Source of the DNA: Streptomyces fulvorobeus
Lineage (GTDB): Bacteria > Actinomycetota > Actinomycetes > Streptomycetales > Streptomycetaceae
DNA: 64,000 nt
Reading direction: 5' to 3'
Assembly (NCBI RefSeq): GCF_013167895.1
Contig: NZ_BLWC01000001.1
Location: forward strand, 4,030,001-4,094,000
Shown: in pieces, positions 17,189 to 25,858 of the stretch
Numbering within the stretch: position 1 is the first letter of the stretch
Layout of the letters: every line of letters begins with the position of its first letter
Translations under genes and position numbers: made by a program
Notes under the pieces: generated by a model
What the model was told of the DNA's origin: nothing
Seen by the model: only the letters and a program-made list of their open reading frames with translations
Databases searched by the model: none

Positions 17189-18907
17189 TTACGGCAGGTT
17201 GTGTACGTGCGGGCCCACCGCGTTCGACCAGGCGTTGCCCGCCGTGGCGTCCCAGTTCGTGGACCAGGTCATCGCGCCGCGCAGCGACGGGTAGGTCTTC
17301 GACGGCTTGAACGAGCCGCAGTTGGTGCCCCTCGTCAGGCAGTCCAGGGCGGCGTTCACGATGGACGGTGACACGTAGCCGCTGCCCGCGCCCCGGGTGG
17401 ACGCCGGGACCCCGATGCCGACCTGTGAGGGGGCGAGGCCGCCCTCCAGCTGGATGCAGGCGAGCGCGGTGAGGAAGTCCACCGTGCCCTGCGAGTAGAC
17501 CTTGCCGTCGCAGCCGAGCATCGAACCGCTGTTGTAGTACTGCATGTTGACGACGGTCAGGATGTCCTTGATGTTGAGCGCCGTCCGGAAGTACTCCCCG
17601 GAGGTCGACTGCATGTCGATGGTCTGCGGCGCCATGGTGATGACGAGCCCGGGACCGGTCTTCGCGGACAGGGCGCGCAGTGCCTTCGTCATGTAGGTGG
17701 AGTTGAGGCCGTTCTCCAGGTCGATGTCGACGCCGTTGAAGCCGTACTCCTGGATGAGCGCGTGGACGGAGTTGGCGAAGGCCGTGGCGGAGGCGTCGCT
17801 GTTGACGGCGACGGTGCCCTTCTCGCCGCCGATCGAGATGATGACGTTCTTCCCGGCCGCCTGCTTGGTCTTGATGTCGGCCTTGAACTGGGCGACGGTG
17901 TAGCCGTTCAGCCCCGCCGTGTCGAGGTTGAAGGCGACGGCGCCCGGTGTTGCGGTGGCGTCGGCGAAGGAGACCGCGATGATGTCGTAGTGCGCGGGGA
18001 CGTCGGTGAGCTTCTGGACGGCCGCGCCGTTGTTGAAGTTCTGCCAGTACCCGGTCACCGCGTGCTTCGGCACCGAGGTGACGGGGCCGCCGGTCTTCGC
18101 CGTGCGGGCGCTGACCGTCGCGGACCTGGCGGACTCACCGGCCGCGTTGGTGGCGCTGACCGCGAACTGGTACGCCGTGTCGGCGGCCAGCCCGGTGACC
18201 GTCGCCGACGTACCGGTGGAGGTGGTGGCCTTCGCGCCGTCCCGGTAGACGGTGTAGCCGGTGGCGCCGGGGACCGCGTTCCAGGTCAGGGGTATGGAGG
18301 AGGCTGTGGCCGTACCGGCCGAGAGCCCGGCGGGCGCGGTGGGGACCTGCGGGTCGGGGTCGGTGCCGCCTCCGCCGTCGGGGCCGGTCACGGAGACGTC
18401 GTCGGCGAAGTAGGCGGCCTGTCCGTACCAGCCGTGGGTGTAGACGGTGACGGACGTGGTGCTGGGACCCGTGCGGAAGCTGGTCGTCAGCTGCTTCCAG
18501 CTGCCGGTGTCAGGCGTCCAGGTGGAGACGTCCGTGGTGCCGGTCCCGGTGGCGCCGAGGTAGGCGTATCCGCCCTGTACCCAGGCGCTGAGCGTGTACG
18601 TGGAGCCGGGCTTCACGGCGACGGTCTGCGTACACCTGGCGTTGTCCTGGCCGGCCGGGGACGCCTTGAGCGCCGAGGTGCCGCCGTGTACGGGGGAGGA
18701 GACCGTGGTGCCGCTGCCCGCGGAGCAGGTCCAGTTGGCGAGCCCGGCTTCGAAACCGGCGTTCTTGGCCACGTTGACGTCGGCCGCCGACGCGGTGCTG
18801 ACGAGGCCGGTGACCGTCAGGGCCCCGGCCACGAGGACAGCCGTGGCGGTGCCGAGGACGTGTCGGCTGTGACGCCTGGGGCGTCTGCTGCCTGCGGAGC
18901 GTTCCAC
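17189..18907 (-). CDS. Secreted GH18 chitinase with carbohydrate-binding and FnIII domains
   Basis: Extracellular chitin hydrolase, 572 residues. GTG start at 18907, chosen because GGAGG lies 6 bases upstream; the ATG at 18967 would lie almost on the promoter elements. Order: signal peptide (VLVAGALTVTGLVSTASA), a carbohydrate-binding beta-sandwich (about 45-185; NVAKNAGFEAGLANWTC), FnIII (about 195-280; PTAPAGLSAGTATASSIPLT), and the GH18 barrel from VPKHAVTGYWQNF. The catalytic motif reads FNGVDIDLEN: the acid Glu and two Asp are present, but the first Asp of DxxDxDxE is Asn. Its promoter contains a DasR-type site, so induction by chitin breakdown products is expected. Possibly the chiA counterpart. 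Confidence 0.93.
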   Translation of the reverse strand: MERSAGSRRPRRHSRHVLGTATAVLVAGALTVTGLVSTASAADVNVAKNAGFEAGLANWTCSAGSGTTVSSPVHGGTSALKASPAGQDNARCTQTVAVKPGSTYTLSAWVQGGYAYLGATGTGTTDVSTWTPDTGSWKQLTTSFRTGPSTTSVTVYTHGWYGQAAYFADDVSVTGPDGGGGTDPDPQVPTAPAGLSAGTATASSIPLTWNAVPGATGYTVYRDGAKATTSTGTSATVTGLAADTAYQFAVSATNAAGESARSATVSARTAKTGGPVTSVPKHAVTGYWQNFNNGAAVQKLTDVPAHYDIIAVSFADATATPGAVAFNLDTAGLNGYTVAQFKADIKTKQAAGKNVIISIGGEKGTVAVNSDASATAFANSVHALIQEYGFNGVDIDLENGLNSTYMTKALRALSAKTGPGLVITMAPQTIDMQSTSGEYFRTALNIKDILTVVNMQYYNSGSMLGCDGKVYSQGTVDFLTALACIQLEGGLAPSQVGIGVPASTRGAGSGYVSPSIVNAALDCLTRGTNCGSFKPSKTYPSLRGAMTWSTNWDATAGNAWSNAVGPHVHNLP

Positions 18908-18969
18908 TGTTGCCTCCGTGGGGAGTTGGGGCGTGCTGGCGGGATACGCGGTGGCCACCGTGCCCATAA

Positions 18970-18985
18970 ACTGGTCCAGACCAAT
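18970..18985 (-). promoter_or_regulatory. DasR-responsive element (dre) within the chitinase promoter
   Basis: ACTGGTCCAGACCAAT matches the known dre consensus ACTGGTCTAGACCACT at 14 of 16 positions. On the minus strand a TTGACA (-35 like) precedes it and AGTTTA follows, so the site fills the -35/-10 spacer, as in other Streptomyces chitinase genes. DasR would repress until N-acetylglucosamine metabolites release it. Confidence 0.85.
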
Positions 18986-19572
18986 TGAGTTGTCAAGACC
19001 TCTGACGGTGTCTCGTCCGTTCCACCCCGGACGTCGTGCCGGTCCGGGCTCCCCGCAGCCGGTCGGCCGCGTCCGCCGCCACGCGGGCCGCCGTACCGGT
19101 TTCGGCCACACCTTCCTGCCGTATCCGGAGGTGCTGTACCAGGTTCCGCCGCTCCGGCCCCGGCCGATCCGGGGTATTCGCTCGATCTGATCCATTCCTG
19201 GAGCCCTCTTCGCGGACGGCTGCCACGCCGGCCCGCCCGGTGATCGCCGAGGTGAACGGGGTGCGGATGTGGGCCCTGGGGCTCTGATCCGGGCCCATCC
19301 ACGGGCGCCGGGCCGGTAAACCCGAAAGCGGTTGCGCATTTTTCCGGAGCGGCAGGAGGGAAACCCCACCTGGTACGGAATTTAACTAACAACCAGTTGG
19401 CCCGATTTGGGGTGTGAAGACGCCGCGCGAGCGGGCAGTCTCCTGCGTTACCGGGCACCGAAAAGTGTTCTCTGCCCTCGCGTACGTCGTTAAAGTGCTG
19501 GGGCAGGAGCACGGAGCAGGAGAGCGATTGCGGCCGGCGGTACGCGGCGGCCGGAGCCGAACGGGGAAATGC
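18986..19572. other. Intergenic region between chitinase and Tad locus
   Basis: About 590 bases of divergent upstream sequence. It holds the chitinase -35 region at its left edge. An AT-richer stretch around 19370-19400 may carry the promoter of the zinc-ribbon gene. No coding frame is convincing. Confidence 0.4.
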
Positions 19573-20451
19573 GTGCCGACCGCAATAGCAGTGACCAGCG
19601 CCGACCTGGTGCTCGCGCCCACGGACCAGCAGACGCCCACCGCGGCGCTTCTGCCCGCCCCGGACGCGCAGCCCCTGGAACTGGCACTCAACGACATGAA
19701 CGTGCTCCTCGAACAGCACGGCCACGTCATCGCCGTCTACCCGGCCAACATCGCGACCGCCCACGAGCGGCGGCTGCACATGATCAGGTCGATGCTGGAG
19801 AGCGACCGGATCGCCCTGCTCAAGGTGGACCTCCCGCCCCTGGGTGTCGCCGTGCTGGTGCGCCAGCTAAGGCAGTTGTCGGTCTGCGACTTCAGCGTGG
19901 GGGTGGTCGCGTCGGCGGCCCGGCTGCTCTCCCACTACATCCACGCCGGGGCGCTCCTCAGTACGGTCACCAGACTCGACCGGGTACCCGTCAGCCTCAA
20001 GACGCACGCCAAGTCGTGGGTGCCGGGAGCGCAGTTCGGCGTACTGGCCAATCCGAATCCCCAACTGGTCAAGATCGGTACTGGTGAGCTGTCCGGGCCG
20101 GAATTCGGGACCCATCTGCTGGTCGCGAAGGGGCAGCTCCAGTCGGACTGGGTCACGGAGACGATGGCGCCGGCCTGGCAGGTCCAGGCCGTTCACGAAG
20201 TGGCGCTGCCCGCCGATTCCCCGGGCTGGTGGGGCACCGCGAAGATGATCGAATTCGCTGCCTTCCTGCCCGATATCTCGGTCGTCTACCAGCTGGTCTC
20301 CTCCGTCCGCAGGGAGATCTGCGCCTGGTGCGGAAACGAACTCATCGGTGACCGCTGCGGGTTGTGCTCGGCGCCGCTGAGGGGGCAGCAGAACCAAACC
20401 AACGGCTCAGGTGTCCTCACCCGGGGAACACCCACGCGCCACGGGTCGTGA
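19573..20451 (+). CDS. Hypothetical protein with C-terminal zinc ribbon, first gene of the Tad locus
   Basis: I cannot assign a family. A GTG at 19573 after a GGGGAAA run is the likely start (VPTAIAVTSADLVLAP). The frame extends further upstream, so the start is uncertain. About 292 residues, cytosolic. A central alpha/beta region contains LALNDMNVLLEQHGHVIAVY and LRQLSVCDFSVGVV. Near the end ICAWCGNELIGDRCGLCSAP gives two CxxC knuckles, a zinc ribbon. It precedes cpaB by 73 bases on the same strand and probably belongs to the pilus operon. A role as adaptor or regulator is a guess. Confidence 0.65.
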   Translation: MPTAIAVTSADLVLAPTDQQTPTAALLPAPDAQPLELALNDMNVLLEQHGHVIAVYPANIATAHERRLHMIRSMLESDRIALLKVDLPPLGVAVLVRQLRQLSVCDFSVGVVASAARLLSHYIHAGALLSTVTRLDRVPVSLKTHAKSWVPGAQFGVLANPNPQLVKIGTGELSGPEFGTHLLVAKGQLQSDWVTETMAPAWQVQAVHEVALPADSPGWWGTAKMIEFAAFLPDISVVYQLVSSVRREICAWCGNELIGDRCGLCSAPLRGQQNQTNGSGVLTRGTPTRHGS

Positions 20452-20524
20452 AACCCCGCCCCCCGGCTCCCGCCCACGAATCCCCGCCCATCGGCCCACG
20501 TCACCCAACGAGGTTGCTCCCCTC

Positions 20525-21241
20525 ATGAATTCACGGCAACGCCGCGGCGTCATCCTCCTGCTCCTCTCGGTCCTCTGCGCGTTCGGCGCCTTCGCCGGCG
20601 TGCTCTCGGTGATCAGCGACGTGAATTCGAAGGTCGGGCCGGAAGTGACGGCGTACCAGGTCAAGTCGGACATCGCGCCCTACACCTCGCTGCAGCCGGG
20701 GCAGTTCGAGGAGATAGAGATGCCCGAGCGGTGGCTGTCCGCCAACGCGGTCACCGACCTCGCGGTGGTCAAAGGCAAGATCGCCGTCACCGAACTGCGT
20801 GCCGGCTCCCTGCTCCAGGACGACATGATCGTCAAGCGCCCCGTGCTGCAGAGCGGTGAGCAGGAGATCGCCATCATGATCGACGCCGCGACCGGGGTGG
20901 CGGGCAAGATCAACCCCGGCAACCTCGTCAACATCTTCGCCACCTTCGCGGGGGAGCGCGAGGGCGAGAAGTCCACCTCGCGCGTCATCGTGGCCAACGC
21001 CAAGGTGATCGAGGTGGGCGAGCTGACCCCCCTCGACCCCAGGCGCGACAGCGACCGGGGCGCGGGCCCGACCGAGGCCGTGCCGATCACCTTCGCCCTC
21101 AACACCACCGACGCCCAGCGCGTCGCCTACGCCGAGTCCTTCGCCGAACACGTGCGGCTGGCCCTGCTGCCCGAGAACAGCCCCACCACGCTCCGTCCCG
21201 GTGAGGGCAGTTACCACCTCGACGAAGACAAGAACAAGTGA
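20525..21241 (+). CDS. cpaB: Flp pilus assembly protein CpaB/RcpC
   Basis: Membrane-anchored periplasm-side factor of Tad pilus machines. An N-terminal membrane helix (GVILLLLSVLCAFGAFAGVL) is followed by a SAF domain (about 45-110; VTAYQVKSDIAPYTSLQPGQ, AVTELRAGSLLQDDMI) and a RcpC-like domain (GEQEIAIMIDAATGVAGKIN, GNLVNIFATF). 238 residues, normal for actinobacteria. ATG at 20525. Seven bases separate it from tadZ. In Gram-positive hosts it probably acts at the outer face of the membrane, not with a secretin. Confidence 0.88.
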   Translation: MNSRQRRGVILLLLSVLCAFGAFAGVLSVISDVNSKVGPEVTAYQVKSDIAPYTSLQPGQFEEIEMPERWLSANAVTDLAVVKGKIAVTELRAGSLLQDDMIVKRPVLQSGEQEIAIMIDAATGVAGKINPGNLVNIFATFAGEREGEKSTSRVIVANAKVIEVGELTPLDPRRDSDRGAGPTEAVPITFALNTTDAQRVAYAESFAEHVRLALLPENSPTTLRPGEGSYHLDEDKNK

Positions 21242-21248
21242 GGGCCGG

Positions 21249-22496
21249 ATGAGCACCAGAATCCTCCCGGCTGTCGGCGACGCCGACGCCGCCCGAGCCA
21301 TCACCACCCTGCTCAGCCAGCTCCCCGACGCGGAGCCGGCCGGACCACTGGGTGACTCCACCTCGCTGCTCGACACCCTGGCCCGGCTCGCCGGCGAGTC
21401 GCTGGACGAGCTGCCCGAGGTGGTGCTCGTGCACGAGCGGATCGGCCCGGTCCCGGCCCTGGAGCTGATCCGGGAGGTGGCCCTGCGCTTCCCGGCGGTC
21501 GGGGTCGTCCTGGTCACCGCCGACGCGAGCCCCGGGCTCTACTCGGCGGCCATGGACTCCGGCGCCCGTGGCCTGGTCGGCCTCCCCCTCTCGTACGAGG
21601 AGCTGGCCCAGCGCGTTCAGGCGGCGGCGGGCTGGTCCGTCGGGGTGCGGCGCCACCTGGGCGCGGGCGCGGACGTCCTCACCGGCCCGAGCGGCACCGT
21701 CGTCACCGTCAGCGGAGCCAAGGGCGGTGTCGGCACCACCGTCACCGCCGTCCAGCTCGCCCTGGCCGCGAAGGCGTCGGGACACACCGTCGCGCTCGTG
21801 GACCTGGACCTCCAGTCCGGAGACGTCGCCTCCTACCTGGACGTCCAGTTCCGCAGGTCGATCGTCGACCTGTCGACCATCCAGGACATCTCGCCGCGGG
21901 TCCTCCAGGACGCCCTGTTCAACCACGACACCGGCCTGGGGCTGCTGCTCGCGCCGAGCGAGGGGGAACGGGCCGAGGAGGTCAGCGACCGGGTCGTACG
22001 CCAGATCATCAGTGCCCTCCGCCACCGCTTCGAGATCGTGGTCATCGACTGCGGTACGCACATGAACACCGCCAACGCCGCCGCGATCGAGATGGCGGAC
22101 CGCACGCTCCTGGTGGCCACCCCGGACGTGGTCACCGTCCGCGCCGCCAAGCGCATGGTCCGGCTCTGGGACCGGCTCCAGATCCGCAAGGCGGAGGAGA
22201 CGATCACGGTCGTCAACCGCTACACCCGCAACACGGAGATCCAGCCGCCCCTGATCGAACGGATCACGGCGACGAAGGTCGCCCGGATCGTGGTCCCCGC
22301 CAACTTCAAGGAACTCCACGCGGTGGTCGACGCGGGCCGCATGCAGGACCTGGAGGCCAAGTCCACGGTCAAACAGGCCCTCTGGGGCCTCGCCGGCGAC
22401 CTGGGTCTGGTGAAGCACACCGAAGGCGCCCAGAAGCAGGGCAGGCTCAAGGGTGACCGGGGTTCGTTCGGCGGCCGGCGAGGCCGTACGACGTGA
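21249..22496 (+). CDS. tadZ: TadZ/CpaE-like MinD-family ATPase
   Basis: Localisation and assembly ATPase of the Tad system. The 415-residue protein has an atypical receiver-like N-terminal domain (about 1-130; VVLVTADASPGLYSAAMDSG) and a ParA/MinD ATPase with the deviant Walker A VSGAKGGVGTTVTAVQLALA and Walker B VVIDCGTH. ATG at 21249, 7 bases after cpaB. It is thought to position the pilus machine at a cell site. The C-terminal tail is basic (QGRLKGDRGSFGGRRGR). CpaE and TadZ names are used for the same family. Confidence 0.88.
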   Translation: MSTRILPAVGDADAARAITTLLSQLPDAEPAGPLGDSTSLLDTLARLAGESLDELPEVVLVHERIGPVPALELIREVALRFPAVGVVLVTADASPGLYSAAMDSGARGLVGLPLSYEELAQRVQAAAGWSVGVRRHLGAGADVLTGPSGTVVTVSGAKGGVGTTVTAVQLALAAKASGHTVALVDLDLQSGDVASYLDVQFRRSIVDLSTIQDISPRVLQDALFNHDTGLGLLLAPSEGERAEEVSDRVVRQIISALRHRFEIVVIDCGTHMNTANAAAIEMADRTLLVATPDVVTVRAAKRMVRLWDRLQIRKAEETITVVNRYTRNTEIQPPLIERITATKVARIVVPANFKELHAVVDAGRMQDLEAKSTVKQALWGLAGDLGLVKHTEGAQKQGRLKGDRGSFGGRRGRTT

Positions 22497-22535
22497 GGAC
22501 CGCAGCGGTACGGGCGAGACGAGCGAGGGGGACAG

Positions 22536-22976
22536 GTGAAACCGACTCAAGGACCGACCGCACCACAGGGAGCCGGCCCGGACGATGAGGACGCGACCGC
22601 TCGCCGGCCGTGGGGCGACCGGGGCCAGGCGATCATCGAGTTCACCGGGACGCTCCCGCTGATCCTGATCACGCTGGCTCTGCTCTGGCAGGCCGCCATG
22701 GTCGGCTACACCTTCATGCTCGCGGGCAACGCGGCCGACAAGGCGGTCACCGCCGCCACCACCGCGGAGGGCAACGCGCAGGGGGCCTGCGAAGAGGCCG
22801 GGCGGGAGGATCTGCCGGGCGCCTGGGACGCCGACTTCTCCTGCTCCGCGCAGGGCGACCTGATGACGGCGGACGTGCGCGTGCAGGTACCGCTGCTCTT
22901 CCCCGGCGCCTTCAACCTGCCGATCTCGCTGCCCGGCGAGGCGTCGGCCAACCTGGAGAGGAGCTGGGAACGGTGA
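22536..22976 (+). CDS. TadE-like pseudopilin
   Basis: 146 residues from a GTG with AGGGGG five bases upstream. A cytoplasmic N-terminal stretch leads to DRGQAIIEFTGTLPLILITL, the class III signal-like motif (small residue, then hydrophobic with Glu at position 5 of the mature form), then one membrane helix and an exported region with Cys residues (EGNAQGACEEAGRED, DFSCSAQGD). TadE family proteins are minor pilins processed by the prepilin peptidase. The stop overlaps the next start (GTGA), so the two TadE-like genes are coupled. Confidence 0.82.
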   Translation: MKPTQGPTAPQGAGPDDEDATARRPWGDRGQAIIEFTGTLPLILITLALLWQAAMVGYTFMLAGNAADKAVTAATTAEGNAQGACEEAGREDLPGAWDADFSCSAQGDLMTADVRVQVPLLFPGAFNLPISLPGEASANLERSWER

Positions 22977-23422
22977 CCCGAACCCCGCGCACCAGCGGTT
23001 TCCCGCGCCCCGCCGCACGCGTCCGCGTCTTCCCGCCCACCACTCCACACGTCCGCTCCTTCCCGCGCGCCCGCCGCGCCCCGCAGGACGGCCAGGCCGC
23101 CATCGAGTACGTGGGCGTCCTCACCCTCCTCCTCGTCGTCGCCATGGCCGTCGTCCAGCTCGGCATCGCGGTCTACGCCGCCCAGCAGGCGGGCACCGCC
23201 TCCCGTTCGGGCGCCCGCGTGGGCTCGTACGACCGCGCCACCATGTCCGCCGACCAGGCGGCGTACGCCTCCATGAGCGGCTGGCTGGCCGACGACGCCG
23301 ACGTCAGTGTGAGCAACGGCTTCGACGAGGTGACCGTGACCGTGGAGATCGACATCCCCGCCGTGATCCCGGTGTTCGACTTCGGGGAAGTCAGCAAGAG
23401 CGCCACCATGCCGCGCGGCTGA
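22973..23422 (+). CDS. TadE-like pseudopilin with Flp-type motif
   Basis: 149 residues, GTG at 22973 overlapping the previous stop by 4 bases. It begins with an Arg/Pro-rich cytoplasmic leader, then DGQAAIEYVGVLTLLLVVAM, very close to the motif in the main pilin at 29528 (GQGAIEYVG). One membrane helix follows, then an exported domain (SRSGARVGSYDRATMSADQ ... VTVTVEIDIPAVIPVF). It is probably a minor pilin cleaved by the peptidase encoded at 51307. A longer upstream reading of the frame is non-coding overlap with the first tadE gene. Confidence 0.8.
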   Translation: MTRTPRTSGFPRPAARVRVFPPTTPHVRSFPRARRAPQDGQAAIEYVGVLTLLLVVAMAVVQLGIAVYAAQQAGTASRSGARVGSYDRATMSADQAAYASMSGWLADDADVSVSNGFDEVTVTVEIDIPAVIPVFDFGEVSKSATMPRG

Positions 23423-23458
23423 CCCCGTGACACCGCACCACCACAGGGAGTTGAGGAC

Positions 23459-24799
23459 ATGAGCCTGCGGGCGCGCATCACGAGCCCCGAGCCGGTGAAC
23501 GGGCTCAGCGAGGAGAGCCGGCTGGTCGGGGTCTACCGTGCCAAGCTCCTGGAGGAGATCGACCTCGCCGAGATGTCCGCCCTCGCGGCGGCCGAGCGCA
23601 GAGCGCGCCTGGAGCGCGTACTGGGACACATCATCAGCCGCGAGGGTCCCGTCCTCTCCTCCATGGAGCGCTCCCACCTCATCCGCCGGGTCGTCGACGA
23701 GGCCCTGGGACTGGGCATCCTCGAACCACTCCTCGAAGACGCGTCCATCAGCGAGATCATGGTCAACGGCCCCGACCAGGTGTACGTGGAGCGAGGCGGC
23801 CGCCTCGAACTCCTGCCCATGCGCTTCTCGTCCACCGAGCAGCTGATGCAGACCATCGAGCGCATCGTCTCCACGGTCAACCGCCGTGTCGACGAGGCCA
23901 ACCCGATGGTCGACGCCCGTCTGCCCTCCGGCGAGCGTGTCAACGTGATCATCCCGCCGCTCTCGCTCACGGGCCCCATCCTCACCATCCGCCGCTTCCC
24001 CCGGGCCTTCACGCTCCAGGAGATGATCGGCCTCGGCTCACTCGACGAGCACATGCTGATGCTGCTCGCGGGACTGGTCCGCGCGAAGTTCAACGTGATC
24101 GTCTCCGGCGCCACAGGCACCGGCAAGACCACCCTGCTCAACGCCCTGTCCGGGCTGATCCCGAACGGCGAGCGCATCGTCACCATCGAGGACTCCGCCG
24201 AGCTCCAGCTCCAGCAGTCCCACGTGATCACACTGGAGAGCCGTCCGTCGAACGTCGAGGGCAAGGGCCAGATCACCATCCGCGACCTCGTCCGCAACTC
24301 CCTGCGCATGCGGCCCGACCGCATCATCGTCGGTGAGGTCCGTGGCGGCGAGACCCTCGACATGCTCCAGGCCATGTCCACCGGTCACGACGGCTCGCTC
24401 GCCACCGTCCACGCGAACAACGCGGAGGACGCCCTGATGCGTCTGCAGACGCTGAGCTCCATGTCCGAGGTGGAGATCCCGTTCGTGGCGATCCACGACC
24501 AGATCAACAGCGCCGTCGACGTGATCGTGCAGCTCACCCGGCACGCCGACGGGTCCCGCCGCATCACCGAGATCGCCGTCGTCGACTCCTACGGCCGCGA
24601 GGACTACCGGATCGTCTCCGTCTGCCGCTTCAAGTCCCGCCCCGTCACCGCGGACGGACGCGTCCACGGCACCTTCGAGTACTACCCACTGCCCCGCCGG
24701 GTCGCCGAGCGCCTCTACATGACGAGCGAGGCGATCCCCGCCGCCTTCGGCGTCGCCCGGTCGGAGGACCAGCTGGTCATGCGCAGATCCACCGCCTGA
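23459..24799 (+). CDS. tadA: TadA/CpaF secretion ATPase
   Basis: Hexameric ATPase powering pilus extension and probably retraction, at the inner face of the membrane. 446 residues. The N-terminal domain has EDASISEIMVNGPDQVYVE. The core has Walker A IVSGATGTGKTTLLNAL, the Asp box RIVTIEDSAELQL, Walker B MRPDRIIVGEVRGGE, and the His box LATVHANNAEDALMR. All catalytic elements are present. ATG at 23459 with GGAGTTGAGG upstream. It is followed by tadB after 76 bases. Confidence 0.95.
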   Translation: MSLRARITSPEPVNGLSEESRLVGVYRAKLLEEIDLAEMSALAAAERRARLERVLGHIISREGPVLSSMERSHLIRRVVDEALGLGILEPLLEDASISEIMVNGPDQVYVERGGRLELLPMRFSSTEQLMQTIERIVSTVNRRVDEANPMVDARLPSGERVNVIIPPLSLTGPILTIRRFPRAFTLQEMIGLGSLDEHMLMLLAGLVRAKFNVIVSGATGTGKTTLLNALSGLIPNGERIVTIEDSAELQLQQSHVITLESRPSNVEGKGQITIRDLVRNSLRMRPDRIIVGEVRGGETLDMLQAMSTGHDGSLATVHANNAEDALMRLQTLSSMSEVEIPFVAIHDQINSAVDVIVQLTRHADGSRRITEIAVVDSYGREDYRIVSVCRFKSRPVTADGRVHGTFEYYPLPRRVAERLYMTSEAIPAAFGVARSEDQLVMRRSTA

Positions 24800-24875
24800 G
24801 GACCACCACCGCCCGCGCCCGCCCGCACCGCTCACCGACCCCGCCCGCCGCTCACCGAGAAGGTCCCCGCCCGCC

Positions 24876-25814
24876 ATGGATAATCTCCCGCTCCTGACGA
24901 TCGGCGTCACGCTGCTCGCCGGCCTGTTCGCCGTACTCGGCGTGCACACCTACTCCTCGGGCAAGGCGCAGCGGCAGATCCTCTTCGAGCGCATGTCCCA
25001 GACGGGGCAGGTCACCATCGGCGGACGCAACCGGCGCTTCCGCGGGATCGACCGGCGGCTGCGCAGGACGGCCCTCGGCAAGCGGATCGAGCGCAAGATC
25101 TCGGCGACGGGCCTGGACCTGACACCCGGCGAGTACGCCGTCTACGTGGTGGCGTCCCTGCTCGGCCTCTACTTCGTCGTCGGCTCCGTCTTCGCCCCGT
25201 TCTTCGGCCTGCTCGCCGCCCTCATCGGGCTCTGGGGCGGCAACGCCTTCCTCACCTACCAGCGCAACAGGCGCACCGAGGCGTTCATCAACCAGCTCCC
25301 GGAGCTCACCCGCGTCCTCGCCAACGCCACCCAGGCCGGCCTCGCCCTGCGTACGGCGATCGCCATGGCCGTCGAGGAGCTGGACGACCCGGCCCACGAG
25401 GAACTGCGCCGCGTCGCCGACCGGCTGGCCGTGGGCCACTCCCTGGACGACGCGCTCAACGAACTGGTCGAGCGGCTGCCGTCCCGCGAACTGACCGTGC
25501 TCGTCTCCACCCTCATCCTCTCCAACCGGGCGGGCGGCACGATCGTCTCCTCGCTGCGCAACCTCACGGAGACGCTGGAGGAACGCAAGGAGACCCGGCG
25601 CGAGGTCACCACCCTGCTCTCCCAGGTGAAGGTGACGGCCGTCGCCGTCCCCATCCTCGGCATGGGCTTCCTGCTGCTCATCAACGGCATGCGCGCCGGA
25701 GCACTCGACGACATGACGGCCGCCACACCCGGCCGGATCGCCGTCGTCATCGCCGCCGGCCTGTACGGCCTGGGCTTCTTCCTGATCAACCGGCTCACCC
25801 GCGTACGCATCTGA
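24876..25814 (+). CDS. tadB: TadB, type II secretion system F-family membrane protein
   Basis: Polytopic platform protein of the Tad machine. 312 residues with an N-terminal membrane helix (LLTIGVTLLAGLFAVLGVH), a basic cytoplasmic stretch (RRFRGIDRRLRRTALGKRIE), two central helices, and the T2SSF domain (NQLPELTRVLANATQAGLAL ... ILSNRAGGTIVSSLRNLTET) followed by a C-terminal helix pair. It works with TadC to link the TadA ATPase to the growing pilus. ATG at 24876; GAGAAGG lies about 13 bases upstream. Confidence 0.92.
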   Translation: MDNLPLLTIGVTLLAGLFAVLGVHTYSSGKAQRQILFERMSQTGQVTIGGRNRRFRGIDRRLRRTALGKRIERKISATGLDLTPGEYAVYVVASLLGLYFVVGSVFAPFFGLLAALIGLWGGNAFLTYQRNRRTEAFINQLPELTRVLANATQAGLALRTAIAMAVEELDDPAHEELRRVADRLAVGHSLDDALNELVERLPSRELTVLVSTLILSNRAGGTIVSSLRNLTETLEERKETRREVTTLLSQVKVTAVAVPILGMGFLLLINGMRAGALDDMTAATPGRIAVVIAAGLYGLGFFLINRLTRVRI

Positions 25815-25858
25815 GTCCGACGGCCCGCCCATCCGAGAAGAGAGGAACCCGACACCTC

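Noticed and set aside
18908..18967. Chitinase start at the ATG at 18967 or at further upstream codons.
   Set aside because: It lies almost on the dre site and -10 region, while the GTG at 18907 has a good SD and begins a normal signal peptide.
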